A DNA stretch of 64,000 nucleotides, from NCBI RefSeq assembly GCF_018413465.1, contig NZ_JAHCDK010000001.1, positions 496,001 to 560,000 on the forward strand, read 5' to 3'. The position numbers were made by a program, and so were the translations under genes. The stretch comes from Flavobacterium sp. CYK-55 (lineage in GTDB: Bacteria > Bacteroidota > Bacteroidia > Flavobacteriales > Flavobacteriaceae). Positions 8,566 through 16,521 of this stretch are shown here, piece by piece (position 1 is the stretch's first letter; every line of letters begins with the position of its first letter). The notes beneath the pieces were generated by a model that did no database searches, had not been told where the DNA came from, and saw only the letters and a program-made list of their open reading frames with translations.

Positions 8566-8592
8566 ATTTTTTGATTTTTTATTTTAGGCTAT

Positions 8593-8601
8593 GCAAATGT
8601 A
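8593..8601 (-). promoter_or_regulatory. Candidate -7 promoter element of the aldehyde dehydrogenase gene
   Basis: Read on the minus strand this is TACATTTGC, a perfect TAnnTTTGY match 28 bases before the start codon. Confidence 0.6.
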
Positions 8602-8685
8602 GTCGATATTTAAGAATGTACAATAAAACAAGTATCAGATTAAATTATCCGCACATCGTCAAATTATTTTGGGTTCTTAAATGAA

Positions 8686-9225
8686 TCAATCGCTGGCTAA
8701 ATATTTAGCGTCAACCGGCAAAACGGTTCCGCAGGCATCACAGGTTCTGAGTTCTTCTGATTGATAGAAATGTTGGTAATGCGGCAAGAAATCTTTCTCA
8801 ATATCGTGTAATTCAAAATAGACTTCGTAGAGTTTATGGTTGCAGTTTTCGCAATGCCAAAGCAATCCGTCGGTAAAACCTTTTCCGGCACGTTTGCGCT
8901 CAATGACCAATCCAATTGAATTTTCTGAACGAACCGGCGAATGTGGCATTTTGGCAGGATGCAAATACATATCTCCGGCGTGCAACTCCATTTCCTTGCG
9001 CACACCTGCGTCTTGTACAATCACTTTGATGCTGCCTTCGAGTTGATAAAACAATTCTTCGGTTTCGTTGTAGTGATAATCTTTACGAGCGTTAGGGCCG
9101 GCCACAATCATGACGATGTAATCATCAGATTCAACATAAATATTTTTATTACCTACCGGTGGTTTGAGCAAGTGCCGGTTGTCTTGAATCCAACGGTTGA
9201 GATTAAATGGTTTCTGCAAAGCCAT
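8686..9225 (-). CDS. nbaC: 3-hydroxyanthranilate 3,4-dioxygenase
   Basis: The enzyme opens the aromatic ring of 3-hydroxyanthranilate with O2. The product cyclises to quinolinate for NAD synthesis or is degraded further. The 179-residue cupin has the catalytic Fe(II) ligands His51, Glu57 (DYHYNETEELFYQ) and His95 (KMPHSP). A C-terminal rubredoxin-like metal site is formed by Cys125/Cys128 (CENC) and Cys162/Cys165 (CDAC). These positions correspond exactly to the structurally studied bacterial enzyme. No other kynurenine-pathway gene is in the window. The neighbouring ALDH7-type dehydrogenase is not the aminomuconate-semialdehyde (ALDH8) type normally paired with it. Confidence 0.95.
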   Translation of the reverse strand: MALQKPFNLNRWIQDNRHLLKPPVGNKNIYVESDDYIVMIVAGPNARKDYHYNETEELFYQLEGSIKVIVQDAGVRKEMELHAGDMYLHPAKMPHSPVRSENSIGLVIERKRAGKGFTDGLLWHCENCNHKLYEVYFELHDIEKDFLPHYQHFYQSEELRTCDACGTVLPVDAKYLASD

Positions 9226-9260
9226 ATTTTAGTTTTTGTGTTGCTAAGATAATTCATAAA

Positions 9261-9285
9261 AAAAGGACAACCGCAGCTGTCCTCT
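9261..9285 (-). terminator. Rho-independent terminator of the endonuclease/phosphatase-family gene
   Basis: On the minus strand AGGACA-loop-TGTCCT is followed by seven T residues, directly after the stop codon at 9291. Confidence 0.65.
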
Positions 9286-9290
9286 TGTTT

Positions 9291-10397
9291 TTACTTTATT
9301 TCTTTAATCAAATAAATATACACCGGAAAGTGATCGCTAAAACCGACTTCATTAGCTCCGTGTCTAAGCGGATATCCTTTGTATTGGCCTGTTTTCTGAA
9401 TGAGATACTGCGGATTATAGATACCGGCTTTCCAATATCTAAAAGAAGCGTAATCATTTCTGATGAGCGGTTCTGAAACCATGATTTGATCAAAAATATC
9501 TCCGGCATCACGATGAAATAGTGTAGCGTTTCCTTCACGCGCCATTTGTTCAAACGGATTGTAAATGCCAAACTCTTTAACTTCTTCTTTTTTGCGTTTG
9601 GCGCCAATCCCTTCTTTTACACTTTTGTTGTAGGTTCCGTCATTTAAATCACCCATGGCAATGATTTTGGCGTTTGGATTGATTTTGTATATAGAATCCA
9701 TGATTTTACGACACATGCGTCCTGCAGCTTCTCGAAACGGACTGCTTTTTTTCTCGCCTCCCGAACGCGATGGCCAGTGGTTAACAATTACATTCACCTC
9801 TTCACCATCAAGATAACCCGTTACCAACAAAATGTCGCGGGTATAAACGCGTTCACCATTGCCTACTTCTATTTTATCTTTATCCTCTTTATCTTCCTCA
9901 GATTCCTTTTCTGTACTTTTTTCAACCTTTTTCTCATCGCGATAAATCATCAACGGAACATTGATTGAACTGATGGGTTTGAAATGTTTTTTCTGGTAAA
10001 GTAAAGCCACATCAATACCGCGTTTATCGGGTGAGTCAAAGTGAACAATGCCATAATCAGCAGCGGCTAATTTGGGTTGTTTGACTAAATCTTCAAGCAC
10101 GCCCCGGTTTTCTATTTCGCATCCTCCGATTAATGTGGGTGAATGCGGATTTTCGCCTGTTCCAATTTCAGAAAGCACACGGGCCAAATTCTCTAACTTC
10201 TTGTGGTATTTTTTGGAGGTCCAGTTTTGGGCTCCATTAGGCAACCATTCTTCATCATTATTGGGGTTGTTGATGGTGTCAAATAGGTTTTCAAAATTGT
10301 AGAAAGCAACCGTGTGAACTGAGTACTTTTTTTGGGCTTGTGTCAATTGTATTGAAAAAATCACAATCAACAGGGCAAATATTTTGCTAATTCTCAT
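9291..10397 (-). CDS. Secreted endonuclease/exonuclease/phosphatase-family enzyme
   Basis: The 368-residue protein has a signal peptide ending in LTQAQ and the metal-dependent EEP fold (DNase I-like). The motifs in order are FYNFENLFD (Asn), the metal-binding Glu in GGCEIENR, the DKRGIDVALLY strand, the histidine in VNHWPSRSGG, GDLND, FDQIMVS and the catalytic Asp-His in GFSDHFPVY. A highly charged insert of Glu/Lys/Asp residues sits near residue 165. EEP enzymes cleave phosphodiesters in nucleic acids or phospho-headgroups. It is transcribed divergently from a TonB receptor/lipoprotein operon, which suggests it prepares extracellular substrate for that uptake system. A terminator follows it. 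Confidence 0.85.
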   Translation of the reverse strand: MRISKIFALLIVIFSIQLTQAQKKYSVHTVAFYNFENLFDTINNPNNDEEWLPNGAQNWTSKKYHKKLENLARVLSEIGTGENPHSPTLIGGCEIENRGVLEDLVKQPKLAAADYGIVHFDSPDKRGIDVALLYQKKHFKPISSINVPLMIYRDEKKVEKSTEKESEEDKEDKDKIEVGNGERVYTRDILLVTGYLDGEEVNVIVNHWPSRSGGEKKSSPFREAAGRMCRKIMDSIYKINPNAKIIAMGDLNDGTYNKSVKEGIGAKRKKEEVKEFGIYNPFEQMAREGNATLFHRDAGDIFDQIMVSEPLIRNDYASFRYWKAGIYNPQYLIQKTGQYKGYPLRHGANEVGFSDHFPVYIYLIKEIK

Positions 10398-10442
10398 AAA
10401 TCGAACCGTTAAATTAAGGTCATGCTAAGTATAAATTTCGTG

Positions 10443-10451
10443 TCAAAAGTA
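10443..10451 (-). promoter_or_regulatory. Candidate -7 element of the EEP enzyme gene
   Basis: TACTTTTGA on the minus strand fits TAnnTTTG, 45 bases before the start codon. It lies back-to-back with the promoter of the TonB receptor, only 20 bases apart. Confidence 0.4.
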
Positions 10452-10471
10452 TAATTTATTATTAAAAACTG

Positions 10472-10480
10472 TACATTTGT
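10472..10480 (+). promoter_or_regulatory. Candidate -7 promoter element of the TonB receptor operon
   Basis: TACATTTGT is a perfect TAnnTTTGY match, 59 bases before the ATG at 10540. The transcript would carry a leader of about 50 bases. Confidence 0.6.
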
Positions 10481-10539
10481 CGGCTGTTAAGTTTTTATTA
10501 ATCTTGACAAAACCAGAAAATTAATCTCTTTTATTTTTT

Positions 10540-13383
10540 ATGAAAAAACTTGTTCTCTGTACATTATTTGTCTTGCAAGTGTTTTTTGCCTTTGCCCAAA
10601 ACTTAACCGGTGTTACCGGAAAAGTGGTAGATTCAAAAACAAATAAAGCATTGCAAAATGTAGTTGTATCTGTTCTAAATTCTTCAATGACTACCCTTAC
10701 TGACCCTACTGGTAAGTTCTCATTTAACGATTTAACGGCGGGTAGTTTTACCCTTAAAATTGAAACGCAAGGGTATGAAGTTCAGCTGCTTCAAATTGAA
10801 GTTGCATCCGGACAAATGCTTGATCTCGGAAATGTGGTTGCCTCTGAAGATATCACGCAAGAACAGCAATTAAGCCTCATTACCATTACCGAAAATGATT
10901 TGGGCGATGACAATAGTGGCTCAGAAAGCACCTCGGGCTTGTTACAAGCTAGCCGCGATAACTTTCAGCAAGCTGCCGCTTTTAATTGGGGACAAGCACG
11001 TTTTAGAATTAGAGGTTTAGATAACGAGTACGGAACCACCATGATCAATGGAGTGGTTATGAATAAATTATACGACGGAAGACCGCAATGGAGTAATTGG
11101 GGTGGTTTGAACGACGCAACCAGAAACCAAGAGTTTACCCTAGGTAGTAGTCCGTCAGATTACACTTTTGGAAGCATCTTAGGTTCGCAAGAAATCAACA
11201 CCAGAGCTTCTATTTACAGAAAAGGTTCACGTATTTCATTCTCAGGAACCAACACCAACTATGATTGGAGAGCTATGGCTACTCATGCCTCAGGGATGAA
11301 TACTAACGGCTGGGCGTTTGTGGTTTCGGCTTCAAGACGTTGGGCGCAAGAAGGTTATTTTGAAGGGACTGATTATAGTGCCAATTCAATTTTTGCTAGT
11401 GTAGAGAAAAAATTCAACGAAAAACACTCTTTGAATTTTACTTCAATTTATGCACGCAACCGTCGCGGAAAAGTTTCTCCGAATACTCAAGAAGTTATTG
11501 ACTTAAAAGGCGAAGATTACAACGCTTATTGGGGATGGCAAAATGGTGATAAGAGAAATTCACGTGTAAAAGATATCGAAGAGCCAATTAATATGTTGAG
11601 TCATTATTGGAAGATTTCAGAGAAAACCAACTTAAATACCAACGTAGCTTTTCAAACCGGATATGTAGGAAACAGTCGTTTGGATTATCAATTGGCTAAT
11701 AACCCTGACCCAACTTATTACCGAAATCTACCAAGTTATTACTTGAATTCGCAAGATTATTACTTGCCAGCAGTTGATGCAAACGGTGACCCTATTTTAG
11801 ATGCAAATGGCAACCCAACGTATACAAATCCTCAAGCGATTACTGCTAAAAACAACTTTTTGGCCGATGGTCAGCTCAATTGGAATGCCATGTATCGCGC
11901 TAATTTGTCTCCAAATCAAAACGGAAAAAGTACTTACGCCTTATATGAAGACCGAACTGAAGACAAGCAATGGACGGCTAATTCTATCTTGAATTCTTCT
12001 ATTACCGACAATATTACGGTTAATGCTGCCATCAACTTCAGAAAATTGACTTCTAAAAACTATCAAAAAATGATGGACTTATTGGGCGGCACTTACTTCT
12101 TAGATATTGATCCTTTTTATGCAGGCGATTTATCCCAATCTGACTTGAATAATCCAAACAGACAAATCAAAGTTGGCGATACTTATGGATATAATTACAA
12201 CCTTCACGCAACAACTTTTGATGGATTTACTCAATTTAAATTCAACTACAAAAAAGTTGATTTTTATTTAGCACAGTCTTTTGCACGCTCTGAATACAGA
12301 AGAGAAGGTTTGTACAAAAACGGAATATATGCAAGCAATTCATACGGTTACAGTGACAAAGTAATTTTTGAAAACTTCGGCTTTAAAGGCGGATTGACCT
12401 ACAAAATTACAGGTCGTCAAATGTTGGATTTTAATGCTGCATACATGACACGAGCACCTTTTTTGAGAAATGTTTTTTCAAACGCACGCATCAACAACAA
12501 CCTTACACCTGATTTGAGTAGTGAAACCATTATGAATGCTGACGCAAGTTACATCATCAAAACTCCTAAATTTAAATCTCGTGTAACGGGCTATTTTAGT
12601 AAAATCATGAACTCAACTGAACTTGCATTCTTTTACGGAGAAGGATTATTTGATGACGATGCGGTGGGCACAGGAAATGAAGATTCATTTGTTAGCGAAA
12701 TCTTGACCGGTATCAATAAGAAAAACATGGGTGTTGAATTTGGCTTTGAATATCAAATCACCTCGACCATCAAAGCTAGCGGGGCTGCTACTTATGGCCA
12801 ATCAATTTATGACAACAATCCTCGTTTAAGAGTAAATGATGATGCCCAAGCTAGTTCAACCAACACTAATCCTTTGACTGATTTTGGTTATGCCTATTTG
12901 AAGAATTATCGTGTTTCTGGTTCTCCGCAACAAGCGTATTCTTTCGGTTTAGAGTACCGCGCACCAAAATTTTGGTGGATTGGTGCCAACGTAAACTATT
13001 TAGCTGATTCATACATGGATGTATCAGCTATTTTAAGAACCAATAACTTTACAGTTATCAAAGGTGGAGGCAATACCACTTATGATGGTGTTACCGAAGA
13101 ATCGTTGAGAGAAGTTTTAAAACAAGAAAAATTTGACCCAATTACTTTGGTGAATTTGGTGGGCGGAAAATCTTGGAAAGTTAAAAACGACACTTTCGGG
13201 TTTTTTGCTTCAGTAAACAATGTATTTGATGTAACTTATAAAACCGGAGGATTCGAACAATCTAGAAAAGCAACTTATCCAGATTATGTAGCTGATAATG
13301 CCAACGGAACGCCTTCGTTTGGACCTAAATATTTCTTCGGCTACGGAAGAACGTTCTTTGTTAATGTTTATCTTAACTTCTAA
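10540..13383 (+). CDS. TonB-dependent receptor with carboxypeptidase-like regulatory domain
   Basis: The 947-residue outer-membrane transporter has a signal peptide ending FAFAQ and a carboxypeptidase-regulatory-like domain at about 25-105 (VTGKVVDSKTNKALQNVVV, TDPTGKFSFNDLTAGSF). A plug domain follows at about 130-250 (FRIRGLDNEYGTTMINGV). The remainder is a long beta-barrel ending in the aromatic strand FFVNVYLNF. It imports a substrate through the outer membrane using TonB energy. No SusD gene follows. Instead, two lipoproteins with choice-of-anchor/DUF5689 domains start 11 and 36 bases after the preceding stops, and a secreted EEP enzyme is divergent. The substrate is inferred from these neighbours, perhaps nucleotides or phosphate-containing polymers. 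Confidence 0.9.
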   Translation: MKKLVLCTLFVLQVFFAFAQNLTGVTGKVVDSKTNKALQNVVVSVLNSSMTTLTDPTGKFSFNDLTAGSFTLKIETQGYEVQLLQIEVASGQMLDLGNVVASEDITQEQQLSLITITENDLGDDNSGSESTSGLLQASRDNFQQAAAFNWGQARFRIRGLDNEYGTTMINGVVMNKLYDGRPQWSNWGGLNDATRNQEFTLGSSPSDYTFGSILGSQEINTRASIYRKGSRISFSGTNTNYDWRAMATHASGMNTNGWAFVVSASRRWAQEGYFEGTDYSANSIFASVEKKFNEKHSLNFTSIYARNRRGKVSPNTQEVIDLKGEDYNAYWGWQNGDKRNSRVKDIEEPINMLSHYWKISEKTNLNTNVAFQTGYVGNSRLDYQLANNPDPTYYRNLPSYYLNSQDYYLPAVDANGDPILDANGNPTYTNPQAITAKNNFLADGQLNWNAMYRANLSPNQNGKSTYALYEDRTEDKQWTANSILNSSITDNITVNAAINFRKLTSKNYQKMMDLLGGTYFLDIDPFYAGDLSQSDLNNPNRQIKVGDTYGYNYNLHATTFDGFTQFKFNYKKVDFYLAQSFARSEYRREGLYKNGIYASNSYGYSDKVIFENFGFKGGLTYKITGRQMLDFNAAYMTRAPFLRNVFSNARINNNLTPDLSSETIMNADASYIIKTPKFKSRVTGYFSKIMNSTELAFFYGEGLFDDDAVGTGNEDSFVSEILTGINKKNMGVEFGFEYQITSTIKASGAATYGQSIYDNNPRLRVNDDAQASSTNTNPLTDFGYAYLKNYRVSGSPQQAYSFGLEYRAPKFWWIGANVNYLADSYMDVSAILRTNNFTVIKGGGNTTYDGVTEESLREVLKQEKFDPITLVNLVGGKSWKVKNDTFGFFASVNNVFDVTYKTGGFEQSRKATYPDYVADNANGTPSFGPKYFFGYGRTFFVNVYLNF

Positions 13384-13394
13384 TCAAAAATTCT

Positions 13395-14015
13395 ATGAAA
13401 AACATTTTTAAATTTTTATTGATTTCATTGGTCTTCACGGGTGTTTTGAGCAGTTGTGACGATAAGACCGATTTGCCTTATGTTGACAAACCTATCTTCA
13501 AAGGTAATTTTACAGATGGTTTTACAGGTTGGACTACCTATAGTGAAACGGGGTCACAAGTATGGACAATTGATCCAACATATGGAAATCCCAATCCAAA
13601 CAACGGATCTGATTTTCCGCCTAACCCATGTGCAAAAATTTCCGGCTATTCGGGTGGAAATAATGCCAATGTTGACTGGTTGATTTCTCCTGCACAAGAC
13701 TTGTCAAAGTATACTGAGGCTTCTATTGCATTTGACAATGCTTTTAAATTTACTGGACCAGTAATTGAAGTTTATGTTTCCAGAGACTACTCTGGCGCTG
13801 GGAGTCCTAGTGTATCAGGTGTCAATTGGACAAAGATTGAAGGAGCAACTTTGTCTACCGGAGAGTATAAATATGCTTTCTCTGGATTGTTGAATATTTC
13901 TAATTACACAGGGCCTGGAAATGAAACTGTTTACATTGCCTTTAAATATACTTCAACTACATTAGAATCTTCAACTTGGGAGATTGACAATGTAAAAGTA
14001 TACGGAAGTAATTAA
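13395..14015 (+). CDS. Surface lipoprotein with choice-of-anchor J-like domain
   Basis: The 206-residue protein has a lipoprotein signal peptide with lipobox LSSC. The mature part is one beta-sandwich domain: FTDGFTGWTTYS start, DWLISPAQDLS core strand, AFKYTSTTLESSTWEIDNVKV end. This resembles the choice-of-anchor J / DUF5017 families of Bacteroidota surface proteins. The same domain, clearly paralogous, ends the next protein. The gene lies 11 bases behind the TonB receptor. Its position mimics that of a SusD-like binding lipoprotein, so a surface ligand-binding role is plausible but unproven. Confidence 0.75.
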   Translation: MKNIFKFLLISLVFTGVLSSCDDKTDLPYVDKPIFKGNFTDGFTGWTTYSETGSQVWTIDPTYGNPNPNNGSDFPPNPCAKISGYSGGNNANVDWLISPAQDLSKYTEASIAFDNAFKFTGPVIEVYVSRDYSGAGSPSVSGVNWTKIEGATLSTGEYKYAFSGLLNISNYTGPGNETVYIAFKYTSTTLESSTWEIDNVKVYGSN

Positions 14016-14040
14016 TCAAAAAGTTTTTAAAACATAGATT

Positions 14041-15390
14041 ATGAAAAATTACAAATTCTTATTCGCTTCAGTGGTTTTAGGAGCGGCCATTGGTTGTACA
14101 GATCCTGAGCATTATAGTGTTCCTAGCGATTCTGATTTAAAAGATAATTGCGCTAATTTAACCGCAACCACAAGTGTATCATCTGTTACCTCGGCAGCAG
14201 CTGGTGCTTATGCAAAATATGAAAATGATGATGTTATTGAAGCTTATGTTACTTCAAGTGATGAAGGCGGAAATTTCTATAAATCAATTTCGCTTGTTTC
14301 AACCGATGGTACTATTGGTTTTAGTATGCCTATTGACGATTACAACCTATATACTAAATATGAGCCGGGAAGATTGGTTTATGTACACATGAAGAATCGT
14401 TATTTTGTAAAACAAACCGGTTCAACAGTTATTGGTTCGTTGTACAACAACGGGACTCCTGATGATGAGTTTGATGATGAAGTTGGAAGAATCTCTGGTG
14501 TAGATTATCAAACTGTACTCACGGCTTCATGCAACGAATATAAAGATGAAGCAAATTTAGCGCAAACAATGACTATTGCCCAAGCTAAAAACGATGCAAA
14601 CTTGAACAAACTTATCGCATTAGAGAATGTTCAATTCACCGAAGCTTCATTAGGTAAAAAGTATTTTGATGAAAGCCTAAACAATCTAGGTAGTGCAACC
14701 AATCATACAATTCAAGACATTCAAGGAAATGAATTGATTTTACGTGTAAGTCAATATGCGACCTTTGCTACGCAATCAGTTCCTAGCAACAGTGGTAAAA
14801 TTCTTGGCGTCATGACAAAATTTGGTAGTGATTATCAATTTATGGTAAGAACAACTAGAGATATTCAATTAAACAACCCTAATCGTTTAAAACCGCTCAT
14901 CAATGAATCATTTACCGGAGGTATAGGCTCTTGGGTGGCTTTTAGTGTTTCTGGAGCGCAAACATGGGGACAAATTACTTCATTCGGTAATCCTGGAGCT
15001 TGTGCTAAAATGTCTGGCTTTGCCAACAATGCAAACAATGCCAATGAAGATTGGTTAATATCACCTGCTCAAGATTTATCATTATTGTCTGGAGCTACAT
15101 TATCTTATGATACAGCAACTAAATTCCAAGGAAATGCACTCGAAGTTTTTATTTCAAACAATTACTCGGGTAGCGGAAGCCCATTAGCTGCCGGTGTGAC
15201 CTGGACTCCAGTAACAGGAACCTTGTCGCCAATAAACGGTAACTACGTTTGGACAGGCTCTGGAAATATTAACATCAACTCTTTTACCGGAGCAGGAAAC
15301 ACCGCGGTATATGTAGCATTTAAGTATACTTCAACGAGTAGTGCTTCTGCCACATGGGAAGTTGACAACGTTAAAATTACAGCTAACTAA
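14041..15390 (+). CDS. DUF5689 lipoprotein with C-terminal choice-of-anchor J-like domain
   Basis: The 449-residue lipoprotein (lipobox IGC) has two parts. Residues about 35-280 look like DUF5689, a Bacteroidota extracellular domain (YAKYENDDVIEAYVTSSDEGGNFYKSI is split across its first strands, and MVRTTRDIQL ends it). I recall it as OB-fold-like. Residues about 290-449 are a choice-of-anchor J-like sandwich closely related to the preceding protein (DWLISPAQDLS and VAFKYTSTSSASATWEVDNVK). The gene is 25 bases behind its neighbour and ends the operon at a strong terminator. Together with the TonB receptor it probably forms a surface uptake complex. Confidence 0.78.
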   Translation: MKNYKFLFASVVLGAAIGCTDPEHYSVPSDSDLKDNCANLTATTSVSSVTSAAAGAYAKYENDDVIEAYVTSSDEGGNFYKSISLVSTDGTIGFSMPIDDYNLYTKYEPGRLVYVHMKNRYFVKQTGSTVIGSLYNNGTPDDEFDDEVGRISGVDYQTVLTASCNEYKDEANLAQTMTIAQAKNDANLNKLIALENVQFTEASLGKKYFDESLNNLGSATNHTIQDIQGNELILRVSQYATFATQSVPSNSGKILGVMTKFGSDYQFMVRTTRDIQLNNPNRLKPLINESFTGGIGSWVAFSVSGAQTWGQITSFGNPGACAKMSGFANNANNANEDWLISPAQDLSLLSGATLSYDTATKFQGNALEVFISNNYSGSGSPLAAGVTWTPVTGTLSPINGNYVWTGSGNININSFTGAGNTAVYVAFKYTSTSSASATWEVDNVKITAN

Positions 15391-15411
15391 TATTTAGCAT
15401 AAAAAAACATC

Positions 15412-15440
15412 AAAAAGAGGCTTATATAAGCCTCTTTTTT
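15412..15440 (+). terminator. Rho-independent terminator of the TonB receptor operon
   Basis: A perfect inverted repeat, AAAAAGAGGCTTA / TAAGCCTCTTTTT, with a minimal loop and a T-run lies 22 bases after the DUF5689 stop. Confidence 0.85.
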
Positions 15441-15605
15441 TATTTTCTTTCTGCTGTAAAGCAATACCTGCGCTTATATAATAGTAAGTTACTGGAAACC
15501 CAAAACAAGGCGCGAATTGTAGTTCATGTTCGAAATTACTTCTTGAGAAACAATCCAAAATATTTTGTTGCAATTCTGGAGTGAAAAAACAATTTGTAAC
15601 AATTT

Positions 15606-15680
15606 TGTGTCATTTTTTTTAAAATTTTTATTTTGACACAAAAGTTGTGTCATTTTTTATTTTTCAAAAAAAATGACACA
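15606..15680. repeat. Four alternating TGTGTCA/TGACACA heptamers
   Basis: TGTGTCA occurs at 15606 and 15646, and its reverse complement TGACACA at 15634 and 15674. Start-to-start spacings are 28, 12 and 28 bases, so the whole 75-base block is symmetric about its centre. Each pair can form a hairpin: 10 base pairs in the first (TTTTGTGTCA/TGACACAAAA) and about 13 in the second, with A/T-rich spacers. It could be a multi-site operator, a cruciform, a mobile-element end or RNA hairpins. Confidence 0.6.
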
Positions 15681-15949
15681 TTTTAACAAAGCAAAAACTG
15701 TTTAGCTTTCATTGCTACGGTTCATATTATTTTAGTAAAAGTCATCATAAGAAATACAAAATCTAAAACATAGAGGCTTCAACAATAGCCATCACCGCTT
15801 ATGATTTGATTTCCTATACTTTATATTTAGTTCCCAAGAACAAAATTCTATCTTAGCAAAACATCCGTACTGGGCTGTGATGCATCCTTCGGTCAACTTT
15901 GCGCTAAGCTTTATGTGTTAACGGGTTAAACTTTAATGTAGAATCAGTG

Positions 15950-16387
15950 ATGAATTTTAATATTCAAAAAGCAAAAACCAGCCAAGTTAAAAACATCAAA
16001 TGCCTATTAGCCGAGCATAATCTACCCATAGAGGATGTTGATGCCGGCAAAATCAAGTTGTTCGTGGTAACACATAAACAGCGCATTATTGGTGTTGTAG
16101 GTGTTGAAGAATATCAAAACATTGCGTTATTAAGGTCATTAGCTGTCGATTCAAAATTTCGGAATCATGATCTCGGAAAAAAGCTAGTCAATTCAATAAT
16201 TCTATATTGCAAATCAAATCAGATCGAAGCGCTTTTTTTGCTGACAACTACTGCCGAAAGGTTTTTTGAAAAACTAGGTTTTGAAATAATTGAACGGGCA
16301 TATGTTCCTCAAAAAATTATGCAAACCAAAGAGTTTGAAACACTCTGCCCCAACACAGCTATCGCAATGTTTAAAAAGTTAAACTAA
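15950..16387 (+). CDS. arsN2: GNAT acetyltransferase, ArsN2-like
   Basis: The 145-residue single-domain GNAT protein has the acetyl-CoA-binding strand and loop region (LLRSLAVDSKFRNHDLGKKLV). Its C-terminal half is characteristic of the family annotated as arsenic-resistance N-acetyltransferase ArsN2: LFLLTTTAERFFEKLGFE, then PQKIMQTKEF and LCPNTAIAMFKKL. In other genomes this family sits in arsenic operons; here no ars gene is nearby, so the substrate is open. A GTG one codon upstream is an alternative start, but ATG is preferred in this genome. The gene stands alone between a 559-base gap and a terminator, suggesting acquisition as a single unit. Confidence 0.72.
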   Translation: MNFNIQKAKTSQVKNIKCLLAEHNLPIEDVDAGKIKLFVVTHKQRIIGVVGVEEYQNIALLRSLAVDSKFRNHDLGKKLVNSIILYCKSNQIEALFLLTTTAERFFEKLGFEIIERAYVPQKIMQTKEFETLCPNTAIAMFKKLN

Positions 16388-16476
16388 CACAACCCGGCAG
16401 CTAAGTATCTTTTACTGAGTAAGGGCTATAACCCTAAACTATAAAAAAAGAACTAGCTTTATAAAACCACAAACAA

Positions 16477-16501
16477 AAAGCGGAGCTAATTGCTCCGCTT
16501 T
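16477..16501. terminator. Bidirectional hairpin between arsN2 and the OmpA gene
   Basis: The stem AAAGCGGAGC / GCTCCGCTTT with a 5-base loop lies between two convergent genes. On the minus strand a short run of T follows the stem. Confidence 0.65.
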
Positions 16502-16521
16502 AAAGTTATTCAAGTGTGTAT

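Larger units (their letters stand above)
15391..15949. other. 559-base gene-free AT-rich interval
   Basis: The interval holds the operon terminator (15412-15440), then a stretch with two overlapping open frames of 45-70 codons that lack a usable start codon. After that comes the symmetric heptamer array (15606-15680) and about 270 bases of featureless AT-rich DNA before the acetyltransferase gene. No tRNA-like or convincing protein signal is seen. It is the longest gap in the window and may be a remnant of an insertion. Confidence 0.6.

Noticed and set aside
15441..15640. Overlapping open stretches of about 45-70 codons on both strands downstream of the operon terminator.
   Set aside because: Neither has a usable start codon or a recognisable domain, and one reads through the terminator hairpin. 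They are too weak to call a gene or pseudogene.
15880..16460. Possible integron cassette: a single GNAT gene with unusual non-coding flanks.
   Set aside because: No attC-type core sites (GTTRRRY with matching RYYYAAC and paired stems) could be found on either side.
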